64,000 bases of DNA from Steromphala cineraria (lineage: Eukaryota > Mollusca > Gastropoda > Trochida > Trochidae), in assembly GCA_916613615.1 (NCBI GenBank), contig OU744721.1:80109060-80173059 (forward strand). The letters are read 5' to 3'. The translations under genes and the position numbers were made by a program. The first letter of the stretch is position 1, and every line of letters begins with the position of its first letter. This document shows, one piece after another, positions 37,658-51,100 of the stretch. A model generated the notes under the pieces. The model searched no databases. It was not told the DNA's origin and saw only the letters and a program-made list of their open reading frames with translations.

Positions 37658-39079
37658 GTGAGTATTGGCTTAGTGTACCCTCTATGCACAATAGGTACAG
37701 TATTTCGAGCAAGAGAAATGCAGTTTTCGGGCAGTAAAGAGTACTGTGTAGAGACACCCAGTTGTTCAGGAGTTTAGTAAAAGCATGTCATAAGGGTATT
37801 GTACATGTACACTACGAAGTAATAAACACAGATGTACCATTTAGATATTGGGAATAACGACTTCAATGATTATTGATGAAACCGGAAGTAACTAGAACTT
37901 ATCTGATCAGTAACAAAATTCAGAATTCAGTCGCTGCAAATGAGTTTAGGAATGCTGGAACTATTGCTGATCCTGACAAGATACTTAACCTAGAAATATG
38001 TGCGACCTCGTACATAAACCTGTCGTGTTTCTGTCTGCAGATGACCAGCCGCGCTACACGTGCCACAAGCTGTACTACACGATACCCGAGTGTGTGGACC
38101 ACCCGGACGGGTACGGGTGTGAGTGTGGACCCGGCTTCCACTGGAACACATACATGTGCATGTGTGAGTACAACGCTAGAATATTCTATTCATTTTTGCT
38201 ATAGTTAACTTTTTAGCATGATGGAATGTTTGTGGTTGGAGAATATCCAACTATAATGTTACATATCTGATTTGTTGAGAATAATAATAATAACATCGTT
38301 GTGAGTTATGATCGCAAGATGTTAGGGAAAGTATATTGCTGATTTATAAGTAGGGAAGAGTTGAGTTGAGTAACCTGTGAGCGAACCAACTAAAGGGCGT
38401 ATCTCTAAGCTCACTGTTCTCCCTGTTGTAGAAATGCAGCCATTCCTCATGTGCATTTGACTTAATAATCCATTTGTATTCACTACTTCTCTTTTAAATA
38501 ACAATGGATAACCATAGGATAATTGAGTTTTTTTCTTAACCATTCTCTAGGTAGCTGCCACAAAAGTGCCCAAAAAGGTTCCATATCTTTCAAATATCGT
38601 TTTAGAATCCTCACTTCACCGTCTCCACGTCAGACTTTCTCTTTCTCTTCACCGCCATGCATCAATGAAGCTTTCCATACATTTATTCATAACATCAAGT
38701 TTAATTGCATTTGTATGTTTACATACATTTCCTTCACATGCCCGTCTCGTCGCAATCTTCCGTTGTGGTCATGTTTCGTTCCCTCGATAAAAAGCAGGAT
38801 GCCACTGACAGACTGTCTGAAGGATCTTACAATGAACACTTCAACTCTGTCTACTTCTGATTCAATTGTTGTACACAACGTCTGCAAGCGGTTGTTGAAC
38901 TTTCATACAGTTATCGTCTCAGAACTTTACCAACATTCATTGGTGCTTTCTATTTACTTCTCCCTTTCCTTCGTGATAAGTTTTGGATATTCAAATGCAA
39001 ACACGATTTGTTTGGACTGATTTGGAATTGCAAAAATATGTGTACACTTTTTATGCTATCCATTTAGAACATCAAGCAC

Positions 39080-39112
<33 letters not shown>

Positions 39113-42100
39113 ATCTCACTCCTTGTATCAGAACCTGCCAGTGTGTATTTCCATCTGTAGAACGCCTGTCTATCCATTTCTATGCCGTAGAACCCACATC
39201 CTCACCACAAAAGATACTAGCGTCTCAGGGCAACGATTTCATGTCATCAGCTTTTTTGTCCACCGTACTACCACTTCTACTAGTTTACTCAAGTATCACT
39301 TCTTTTGCAGCCTCGGCAATCGATTCCAGATTTGAATACAAGGCTCAAACCCCGGCTAGATATACCCTGCTCCTTGGGAAAGCCTTCCCGAAACTAGAGG
39401 AGTTTACCATCGCCTTCTGGATGAACATCAGCGACCCTCAACATCCGGGCACCATCTTGTCGTACAAGTACGAGAAGACGGAGAACCTGGTGCGGATGAT
39501 GAGCGGCCCGACTTTGAGGTTCGAGATCTGGGGGCAGGAGAAGGACACCAAGGTCACGCTCCAGCCCCACGAGTGGTACCATGTCATGTGGACCTGGGAC
39601 TCCAAGAGTACGTTCCCTTGAATACCTTGTGTGAAGTACCATTACAAGCTCTGGCGTTTATACTAGTTTTACTGTCATTGTTCAAATAAGTCTTTAACCT
39701 ACAAACATTGTAGTTTTTGATTGTCTCAAAATAAAGAATTTGATAAAGAAATGGATTTAGTGGCAATTAATGACATGTTGTGTAAACATCAGACGCTTAA
39801 ACTCTTGTAATTTAAAATCGTGTCTTTATTACTAGTTCCTAAATCTTTTCACAAATGGCTGAATTTTTACAGAAACAAGTTAATTTTAAAATTATCAAAA
39901 TACCTCAGATATTTTAAAACTTATCTTTCGTTTGTAGCTGGCAAGTGGTCTCTGTTCCTAAACGGCGAGAGCCGACACAACGGCATCATGAACAAAGTGC
40001 TGCGCCCCATCCCCCTGGGTGGAGAGTTCGTTCTGGGTCAATCATCACGCCCTGGGGACAAGGTCCTATTCAACACCACCACCGCCCTGGACGGTGACCT
40101 GGCGCACCTGAACATCTGGAACTACGTCATGGCCGAGCTGGAATTGAGGGACATCATCAACTCGTGCAAGTTCATGTACTGTGGGAATGCCGTCGAGTGG
40201 GTGGAGTTCAGGAGTGGCACCAGGGGCGCTATGAAGATGAGGTGGCCCTCAGGCGTGCATAGTGAGTTCAGTTCTGTTTCGGGTTCACTTTGAAAAGTTC
40301 CTTTTAACTCAGTTGACTGTAACTTAAATCTTTTACATGGCTTTTTGGAATTAGAGCATGGTCTGTAGTGGACATAGGTGGTTTTTCTTAGACCTTTATG
40401 TAGCTTCTAGATATTATTGCTAGGTGCCATGTCCCTGTGTAGATATTGTAACTTAAGGTCTTTTCAGTATAGCTCAGTAGGGTTTGGGTGTAATTTTTTA
40501 TAAAATATTGGTACTCATCATCGTCTAGTACAGCCAAGTGCTGCTGTTAAAGTTGGGGAACTTTAGGGTATGCTTGTGGTGGTATTTTAATATCCTCTTT
40601 GAATACATGTCTCGAGCTACCAAATTATGTGATCGTCGTTTGGGCAATTGGATATGACAGTCATACAACTATGTTACCATGATAAAAAGTTCACAATTGT
40701 ATTCCCACAGGATACTATTTTGTTCAATTATTTCTAACCTTCGATTTGATTTAGTATTGTTATCCAGCGTTATTTAAGTTTACAAGTAAGGATAAAAACG
40801 TTGAAAAACATAATTCTGAAAGATACTGATGATATTCTTTTATTTATGCCAAAGTCATATGTTAGCTTTGAAGATTTCAACAGTTTAGATTTTCTATTGA
40901 CTTGATTCTATTTGATTGCTCAATGACCATACAGCGCCCACGTCAATTCAGGTTGGCTACTTGATAGTCACGGCAGACTTCTCAGGAGTTCACGCGAGCA
41001 TACAGTGCGAGATCGTCGGGATTTATTTCAGTTTAAATACCTAGTCAGTCGCATGCAAGTGGATTAACGATCGCGCTCTATAATAGAACCTCAGAAATGC
41101 AGCTTTACTGCCTTGGAATAACCGTTCCCCCATAATGTCAGAGGACAGATGAGGATTCCATCTTTCTTATTGAATCCATCTGTCCTCACGCTGATGATTA
41201 TATGTCCACGTAATATGTTCAGATGAAAGTTGCTGTCATGCTATGAGATAAAATATCAAAGTTTGAGAAGATAAGTTTTGTGAATATGATCTCAAATTCA
41301 CAGTAATTTCTCCCTCGGTTTACTTTATCGCTTTTTTATAAGCCTTTGATTCCTTCCAGTCCTGTTGAATAAAGTTCATATAGATACATAGATAAATCTG
41401 TCTGTGCCCCTCAATGTTGCATCAGATAACTGGATGCAGTGCGTATATCTGCGTTGTCTCATGTAGAGACATACTGTCAGCTTTACATGTTATTTACTAC
41501 TCGGGACTGAGTTCTCCGGCTTCTATCGAGGATTGGTGTGTTATATAGGCGGCAAGAAGAGTTGGTGTAGAAGATATTCAACCTGTCATGTTTCCGTGTA
41601 GGCGTTTTGTTAAGCAATGTTACAGATTGGGTTACAAAGTGAACCAAGCTCTGTCTCTAAAAATGTAATAGACATATTGTGCTAGTTCAACGAATACGAT
41701 TTTAACACATTTTGATGAAAAGTAAGATGTAAGATGGTAAGATAAAATAGTAAGCTGTTACTTGTTTTACTCATACTACAGTTTTATTCTTTATGGCTTG
41801 GTGACAGTGATATCAGACTCGTTGATCTTTTTGAAACACTGTCGGCCGGCTCTATGTAAGAGGATCGCATGGGATACGGAAGACTCGGTCTCCAATCTGT
41901 TCGTACATCATTCAGGAAATAAGCTTTTAGGAACAATGAATCACGCCAATTTAGTGTAGGGAGAACTTTGGAGTTATCCAGACCTAAATCAGATAGCTAA
42001 AAAAACGAAGCGATTCTTTATATAAAGTGGGATCTCAAGATGACTTTTTAACAAATGAGAGAAAGGGATGTCTCATTAGTCGAAGCCATTATTAACACCT

Positions 42101-45100
42101 CAATCTCATAATACATATGAAAACATTTAAGAAATTGGCAAGTAAATACTCGTATATATATATTCAAATACGTTTCCCGTGAAACCAGTGCACCAATGAT
42201 GTATGTAGCGTGTATCAGATAAAGTATCACTACACCAGATGTATTGCATGGTAGGCGCCTACGATTGTCAGCGGAGTGCAGTTCACTCGTAAATAATCCA
42301 AGGACTTACTTTCATATTTTCCATTTATCTCCCCCGATCAAATATCTTTTCATGCACCGATGTAAATGCAATCGAGTTACATGTGAGAACAACAGAGACC
42401 CACAGCTTGGCTCGGAGGTTTTTATCGCTTGATTAATCTCGCTTTTTATGGAACTATATAGATTTCGCTTTATTTACGCATGAAACACCTTATTCAGCAA
42501 TGAAAACAAAGTGTTGGCACACAAAGTCTTTCTTTACAGCTTCCCGATTGGATAATTCCAGCGGGCGCTATAGAACATTGCGTTTTGGTTAAGTGAAGGT
42601 TTACAATTACGTAAGTGCAAGCGCAGCGATTAATACAGAGCGTGTATGAAGCGCTATGTTCTCCACAGCGAAACCGACAACCCACCGTTACTGGTCGATA
42701 AAAGCCTTTGATGCCTCGTCGCATGTCGCATAATAATGCCTATTTTATCGATACAACTTCAATCTTTTCCGAAATAGCCTAACTATCGACTAATTTTATT
42801 GTTTTGAAAATATGATTTTTTCCCTTGCACTCATACGATCCAAGTATTAATGATTTAAGATGGAAACACACCTCGCCGAGTCGTTGTAATGCGGATAACA
42901 TAACGATCGTGTATTAATTCTCATTTCAAAACTAGTCTCGGCCAATTTTCCACCTGAGTTCCCACCCATAGTAAGTCATAACATAAGCGTTTAGATAAAT
43001 CTTCCGTGAAATAGCAAACAAATTCGCATCTTATCTCTACAAGGCTACTCAATTATCTGCTAAATCAGCAAGTTTGAGATTCATTAAAAATCTAATTTCT
43101 TTGCAGGTGGAGAGTGTTTTGATGAGAAAACAGCGGCCGAGTCTTGCGATAACTTCTGTAGTGACCTCATCGGTAAGTTCCAAGCTTTTCAAATCTGCAT
43201 AAGATTTTCTCAAGTTGACCATCAATCTTGTCAAGAAATAAAGGGTTCTGTTTCAACGTTCTGATTTTTAGATGAGTAAGTCTTTGCAAGTGTACAGTAT
43301 TGGCACGGTGTTTGATTTGCCAATGAATCTTGGAGCTACAGCACTGTATTAATGAAGTGTTCGGGTGAACATATTTAGAAAGTTCTATATCAAAGATCAA
43401 CAACCACGTGTATTACTAAATTGAATTCTAATTTACTTCCGGAATGAAAGGTTCGAAATATTTCCTCTTAAGATATGATTTCGGTCCTTCTCAAGACCTG
43501 AAGATGCTCCATGTCCTTGAATGTTTTAACACTAAAACAGTCAACCAATCGCACGCCTTCCCTATTTGAAGCTTGGTGCAAGCAACTCTCGGCCCAGCCT
43601 TTCATTTGTGTAGATAACCAAATATCAAGCAAACGAATAGTTACGAGCTCTTAATAAGATCTTTAGAGTTATCATGTGATTGGTCCACAAATCAGATGGT
43701 TTTCACTTCCGCTAAACCGGCGACAGATCATGTGACAATCGTCTAATCAACGCAGTACGTTGTCAGAAATAACATTTTGCGTTCTGAACACAATTCTATC
43801 TTTAAGGCCGTATTTGGTTGAAGGCACTTAAAAGAATATGTGCTATGATGTATATAAGATCATCTATGTCATTATTTTGATGATGAAATATACAGGAAAC
43901 AAGACGCCATAGATTTTGTTTTCAATGTTAGTGTTTTATTATATGTTACAAATCTACACGTGACAGCAAATGTTTCCAAAGTGTGTTTTTGTACTTACAT
44001 ATTGCATACACATTATGTCATTGGAATGTTGATTTCAACATACGGAATATCGAATAGCAGGGACGATAATTGAATATAGGTAAAACATTCTGGTAAATGA
44101 TGAACCCATCTAAATCTAAAGTGTACCAATCTTATCGATAGTATGGAGGTCGTGTTTGATTGATCCAAATTCATACCAATTTCATCTTCGCGTTGATAGC
44201 AACTATACATCATTTCCTAGAATAAACCACATAGTTCTGGAATAAGATTGAAAATGGATTTCCGAAAGAAACGTCGATTATCTAATCACCCCATAGGCAA
44301 GAGGCCGAGTCCATTAGTTTTGTGCGGATGTTGAACCCAGCGTCATCTCGAGCCTTTTATACGGCAACTCCTTCTACGGTCTGACGTCAAACAACACGCA
44401 GTGGAATTGCGCAGGGACGACACGGAACCAGTATGTAGAGTAGTGTGACAGTTCCCAGTAGATCAAGGGAGACTACTCATTACCGTCAAATCTCGCCGTC
44501 AGGTTGGCAGGTCGCCAGTTGGTCTCCGGTTAATGTCACGTGTACTTCATCCAAACTGAGTGAAACTTTCTTTACGACAAAGATATGTCTCGGAGTCGAT
44601 ACTTTCTTGTCGTAATCGGTGCTAGATTGTCCGTCGTCTGGAGAATAAACGTTTGGAAGACGTATCAAACTCTGCAGGAGACATTATACAGTCAGTATGT
44701 GCTGTATATTGCCTATTTCCTCCACTGTAATGAGTCTGTAAATGTCCCCCGCTGGATAATGTGTGTTCTTAACGGTGATTGTTCTAGATGTAATGCTAAC
44801 ACTTGTCTGAAGACTAGTATGTGTCGAAGTTTAACAATTAACTGTCAAACCCATACTTCTTGCTTTATACCCTTCAAAGTGTAAAACCAAAGCACTAATT
44901 GTCAAAATGAGTTCCCAGACAACAAATAAAGACGCAATGTGAAGTTCTAGCTGCATTAGACCCCTAGTCCCAGGAAGGCTGTTGAGCGCTGGGTCGGGAA
45001 CTTGGGACTTCCTCGCACTTGACTTATACACACAGCTATACAATCATCTCTTTATTTTATCGGCAGATCAGTTAGTCTTATCAAAAGCAGTGATAAAACT

Positions 45101-48100
45101 AGAATTCTAGAATCATTTTCTTAAATGAGCTCATCGAGTTACGCCTACAGAGCGAGCTTGAGCGATTAGCTTTTCTCACGGGCTTGATTCGTCAGCTGAA
45201 TCACTAGCTGAAGTGATGAAGCGATGTTCATTGATAAGAGAATGGACTGGTCCCCTGTCAATCAATACATGCTGGAGTGTATTCAAACATCATAAACAAT
45301 TAAACAACGGTTTTCAATTACCAGAGGAGTTCACCTCTCGTCATTCTCCGTCGCTCAAGCTGTGTATATCTCGGTATATTCCCTCTGTCTCTGTCTATCT
45401 CTATCTCTTTCCCTGTCTCTATCTCTGTCTGTATTTGCTCTTTGTCTCTCTATGTCTCTGTCTCTGCCTGTCTCTCTGCCTTTGTCTCTGTCTGTCTGTC
45501 TCTCCCTCCCTCTCTCCCTTTCTCTCTCTATCTCTATCTCTCTATCTCTCCCTGAAAAAAACACACAGCAAAAAGTACTTGTATATGAAATCGGAATCAG
45601 GTAATGGATATTGATCATATACATATCGATCTATTGTAATTCGTTTGCGTTCTATTTTTTTCTTGAGTCATTATTGTTGTGTATACACTAAGCGACACTT
45701 AATATAGAAAAACTTTCTGGATTCCCAAGTCCTGAAGCGAAGTTAAAATGGTTTTATTTGTAGTATTATCTGTATCAATGTCTGAAACTTTTTCGATGTC
45801 ACCATTGATAGCAAAAAGCTTGCAACTGTTTTATGTTATACACATACATAAATAACAACAAACACGTTCCAATGGTAGTTTGGACAATAGTGTATTAACT
45901 ATTTACGACGCTGTTGGCACTATCAAACAATACGTATTCCCAGAGCAATTTGCTAGAAAAAAACCACTTGTTTTACATATAGAAAAAGACATTTCATTAC
46001 GTGCAAACGTTCTGACTTCCTCAAATACGTCAGAACCGACACCTTTCTGAAGTCTTTAGCAGCATTTAGAATAAGTTTTGTATTAAATACATTATTAAAT
46101 CTATTTAGGGTTTTGGTGCCAATTGAAAGTGTTCATTTTGAAGTTTTACATTACACTAGTTTTTGCACCCGTTTTTTTCTGAAAATGACAGTCGTTTTGA
46201 TGTCATAACATTGTAACATCATTAGTCGATAATCAAATAATAAAATATATACACAATTAGGTGGAGAATAAAGGGCATTGTGAAACATCTCATGAGATAA
46301 ATGGTTTTGTATAATAAAGGACAAGCTTTTATGTATATCAAACTCCTCTATTCGTTATTCACAGAAATGCGACAAAGCAGTTGGATATCCATAACATCTA
46401 GTACATTAGTTTCTTACAACTCAGAATGCCACTCAAAAAGTTCATGGATTTTGGATCGTAAAATAGAACCTGTTTTTGTTACCCGATCTAAATTTGAACC
46501 TTTTCACTAACCTTGTTTCCAATTTGAATTGGAATTACTGCTCAGATATCAAATCCCCAATCGAACATATGGTGTTCACACAAAAGTGGTCGCCGGAAGT
46601 GTTTGCTTGATATTTGATAATTGATGTTTGAACCCCTAAAGAACGAGCCTTACCTATCATCTATAGGGAAACGGGTTTAGACATAGGTGTGAAAAACGTG
46701 CTTCTGTCCTTTTGTTGTTAGGATCACATATGTCAAATTTTGAAATCGATGTTATTACATCGGGAACTACTAACTGTTACTGAAAATAACAAGTTAAAGG
46801 TCAATCAGTGCACAAGAGCTAAAATACGGCCATTCAAAGTCGTGATTTTGATCGAAAACCGGACAATGTGGCTCGAGTGGCGCGCGCAAATTCGCCAAAC
46901 GTAATTTGGAAACCTTGTTATAAGCTGACAGGAAGATATATTCGATTCGATAGTGTTTATTAGGTATTGTAACTAATAGGTAGATTAATTGGATGCGTAA
47001 TTTCAAATATTAAACGTATTTGAGATGTTTTCTTTATTTTTCCATAAAATCAAGCATTTTAGAGATATTATGCATAAATGGATATATTTGCAAGTCCAGT
47101 GATTTGATATGAACTTCAATCAGCATATTAGATATTTTGTAGCTTATCATAACCAAATAAAATTATAAGAAAGATACTCTGTGACATTTTAACCTATTTT
47201 GATGACTGTACATTGTGTTGCTTCACATCCCAGGTGCGCAGTGTAACCGGGTGACGGTGGAGAACATAGAGTGGACGCGGACCAAGGCGGAGCACAACAT
47301 CAGCAAGATGTGTCCTGGGCAGGAGGAGAAGGAGAAGAAGAACCTCACGCTAGGTCAGTGGCTTATAATACATATCTGGCTCTGTGCTTGACGTTAGGTA
47401 ACCCTTACCATAGATCTATCTGGCTCTGTTTTGTGATAAAGGGCAGTCTTAGGAGGAGAAGAAGAACCTCACACTAGGTCAGTGGATTATAATACATATC
47501 TGGCTCTGTGCTTGACATTAGGTAACCCTTACCATAGATCTATCTGGCTCTGTTTTGAGATATAGGGAAGTCTTAGGAGGAGAAGAAGAACCTCACGCTA
47601 GGTCAGTGGCTTATAATGCGAATCTGGCTCTGTGCGTGGAGAGATTTTAGATTATTCTAACACAGATGAATCTAGACAGATTTTTACGGTCAGAAGAATA
47701 CAACTGGCTCTCTTTTCTGAAAAAGGGAAATCTTATGAGGAGGACAAGGAGAACCTCACATTGGGTCAGCGGGTTATAATACGTATCTGGCCACAATATC
47801 TTGGTTAACAATTTAAAACCAGAAAAGACGTTTATGGTCAGAACATTTTATATCTGACCTTGTTTGGACTTAAAAGGAAACGTTATATAACATAATTATC
47901 TCGCTCTGTGCGTGACGAGAGTTTTTACAGTCAGTAGAATACACCTGGCTCTGTTTTCTGATAAAGGGAAATCTTATTAGAAGGACAAGGAGAACCATAT
48001 ATATCTTGCTGTGTGTGCATATACCACGAGATCTTAGGTTACCATTAAATTAGATAAAACCAGAAAATATGTTTATGAGCAGAAGGTTTGTTTGTACATT

Positions 48101-51100
48101 AAGGGAAAACTTAGGCTACAATTAGCGAGGACGAAAACTAGAAAAATGTATTTGCATATTTTGTATATCTATTGTGCTCTCGAAACATATGTCATGTTCA
48201 TAATACATTTGGTGCTCATAGGCTTCTTGACCATATCCTGACATCCACCATATTGGTTTTCTTATTCTATATCATATTTCCTAACCTTTTGACTGCGATA
48301 TAGCATGGTTCTGTGTTGGTGACAACAACCCTTTAATTCTTGCCCTGAAAGTTATAGGGACCTGGGTCCCGTTGCACAAAACACTAAGGTGACCTTAAAC
48401 AGGTAGCTTTAGTGTAATGTTAAAGGATGGCACTAAGGTTAACCTTAGTGTTAAGTCGTTACCTTTCACAAAGTAACCTTAGCTAAGGTTAACCTTATCT
48501 CCCATTCTTCAACATTGCACTAAGGCTACCTAACAAGGACTTACGATCACCTTAGGTCTTTGTGAAAGCAGGCCTGGAAACATGAAGTTTAAACATCGCT
48601 GGTTTAGATGCATTGATGAAGACATTGGTGAAAAATAAATGTAAACTTAAAAGTAAAAATAAAACATGTTAGTATTTTCTTCAAACCACCTTTAGGGAAG
48701 TAGTATTAAAGACGTCCTAGCTCATCATGTACCAATTTAGCAGGTAAATATCCCGATAAATGAAGCCCAGTTATCCTTCAAACGTGAATATCGGAGACTA
48801 TTTAGAGTTGTCGAATCATATTGACTGGAACCTTTCTTGACCCGGCAATCTCGGTGTTTGGGCACCTATCTGATATATATAACCTGGACTTGGCACTTAT
48901 CGAGTGGAAGAGTCTATAGGTTACGAGAAGCCCGAGAATTTCACTCTAATCTCGCCAGTCACCGCGAGATGACAGATCAGCTGGCAGCCATGATGAATCC
49001 GACATGTAAATAACAAATAGTCGCCTCCTTCACCTCTAGCGCGGTCACGTGACCTCCTCCCGTCTGTCTGGTGATGTATGATGTGGTCAGTAAATGTAGG
49101 TCTGACAGATATTACTTATAGCGGAGCGGTAATAGGGTATCGAACCAGACTCAAGTGTATTTTCCTTGTCTGATGGCTTTTATAAAGAGTAAATGGGAAT
49201 ATTTAGAAAACACAACGTGTTTCCATGTTACTTACAGCATCAGCGGGCAGAGTGGGTTCCATTATGAGTAATGATGTTTTCAGTTAACATAACACCTCCA
49301 GATCAAAGTGGGTGAAGTGTTAGAGACCGGGGAACCAATGTCAATAAAGCAAACACTTGAAGTAATCAGAAATAGGAACACCCTACCTCTCTGTGATTAT
49401 TGCCACAGTGTGATTTCAATGCAAAGAAGGTTTCTCTAACCCTCTTCAGACTTTTCTGACTTCTACACCGCTTCATATTGATTCTTTTAAAGGTTACTGC
49501 AGCAATATGATATACTTATATACATTAAAACTTAATTTCGAAGGTTCATTTTTAAAAATTCTTATTTTCACCATACATGTAAGAAAGGTATCTACAATAG
49601 TAAAGGATATTAATTTGCGGGGTTCGAACCCACTTTCCCAGAGCCAAGCAACACAGAACCAGTAGCTACCCAACTTGCCACTCTTGCATATTTAGACACA
49701 TGTCCACTACATAAGTGGCAGGTATCTTTTATCACATATCGGTGCTTCAAACGTTGTTACCAATACAGTAGAACTCAGATATAGCGAACAATCGGATAAA
49801 CTGAACCAATTTTTAAATCCACTAAAAGCCCTATGTATGGCGGCCAAACGCGAGTAGCGAAGGATATAGCGAACTAAATTCTTTGGTCCCTTGGAGTTCG
49901 TTATATCCGTGTTCTACTGTATTTGTTTTAAAAATTACTTCATATTTAAGTCACCATGTAATGGTACAACATGCAGAATAACTTGAACCAAATGTTTAAC
50001 TGCTATATCGATTTGAACTAGTACTCTTCTCTCCACTGCAGTGTACGCGACACGTGCATGCAACCTGCACGAGAACGACAACAACGGGGTGTGGGACGAC
50101 CCGCACATAGACGAGTGCATCTCCACCGACCTCATGAGTCTCAAAACAGAGGTGAGATTATTGGAAACATTGGAAAAATAGCGTTGTCGTAACTAGTATT
50201 TTTTGCATTAAATGAAGCTTCAATAGTAATCATAACATGGTTCTTAACATTCTCCTATGCAGTGTGTTCTTACCTGAATTGTAGTCTTCTTTGAAAAAAC
50301 GACTTTGATGCATTTTGCAAAGCTCAAGTTTATACCGTTTATGTTACTGGTTTTTTCATAACCATCTATGTACTGTTTACTCTTTTTAAAAAATCTTGAT
50401 AATTTATAACAAATAATTAAATGTTGTCTATTGTTGGTCAAGATGTTTTATTGTTTAAATACATACTTACTTGATTAAATGAGGATTGTCTGTTGTGTGT
50501 AAAAGGGTTTTTGTTATCAGTGTATTTTTGTGTTATTGGCATAAATTGATACTTGAGTTGGTATAAAGGTGTAATCGGTTTAAACCATTTCTGCTGTTGG
50601 TATGACTAGGTTCTCATGTTAGTATAAACAATTGATGTTGTTGGTATACATCTTTCTGTTCTTTGTATTGGAGTTCAGGTGTTCCGTTGTCGGTTGTAAA
50701 GTGCTGTTTGTTGTTTGTTTAAAGGATGCTTTCAAATGGTATAAGGGTTTTCAGTTGTTTGTAAAAGGTTCACTTTGGATGTTTTAACTTTGTATGCTGT
50801 TGGTATTAAGATTTTGGGTCGTTTGCATAAAGTTAGTTTTAAGGTTAAATGCTGTATCTGTTGTGATATGAGTAACCAAGCCAGACCAAAACTGCTCTTC
50901 CTACAGTTAAGATCTCTAACCGGTTTTCTAATGCTTGTAAAAGTTCGCTGTGGTTGGCTTTAAAGAGGTATGCTATTGGTATAAAGGTTTTCAGTTGTTT
51001 GCAAAAAATCTGCTCTGGTTGGTTTTAAGGTTGTATGCTATTGGTATACAGGTTTTCATTTGTTTGCAAAATGCTCTGGTTGGTTGTATGCAATTTGTAT

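Noticed and set aside
38523..39020. 165-codon plus-strand frame in intron 2
   Set aside because: F/S/T/H-rich product typical of pyrimidine-rich intron; no exon-compatible splice phase joining exon 2 and exon 3 was found.
39394..39642. 82-codon minus-strand frame
   Set aside because: Antisense shadow of the pentraxin exon.
44330..44445. Short coding-like stretch (YGNSFYGLTSNNTQWNCAG)
   Set aside because: Stops bracket it and no splice sites in matching phase were found; too short to support.
45213..45624. Frames of 80-133 codons on both strands (LSLCLCLS-like and RDRERERE-like)
   Set aside because: Translation of a CT microsatellite.
47271..47477. 68-codon frame overlapping exon 6
   Set aside because: It is in another frame than the HRM coding sequence and runs into the intronic repeat.
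49612..49700. Functional tRNA gene on the minus strand
   Set aside because: Good B box but no cloverleaf could be closed; A box poor.
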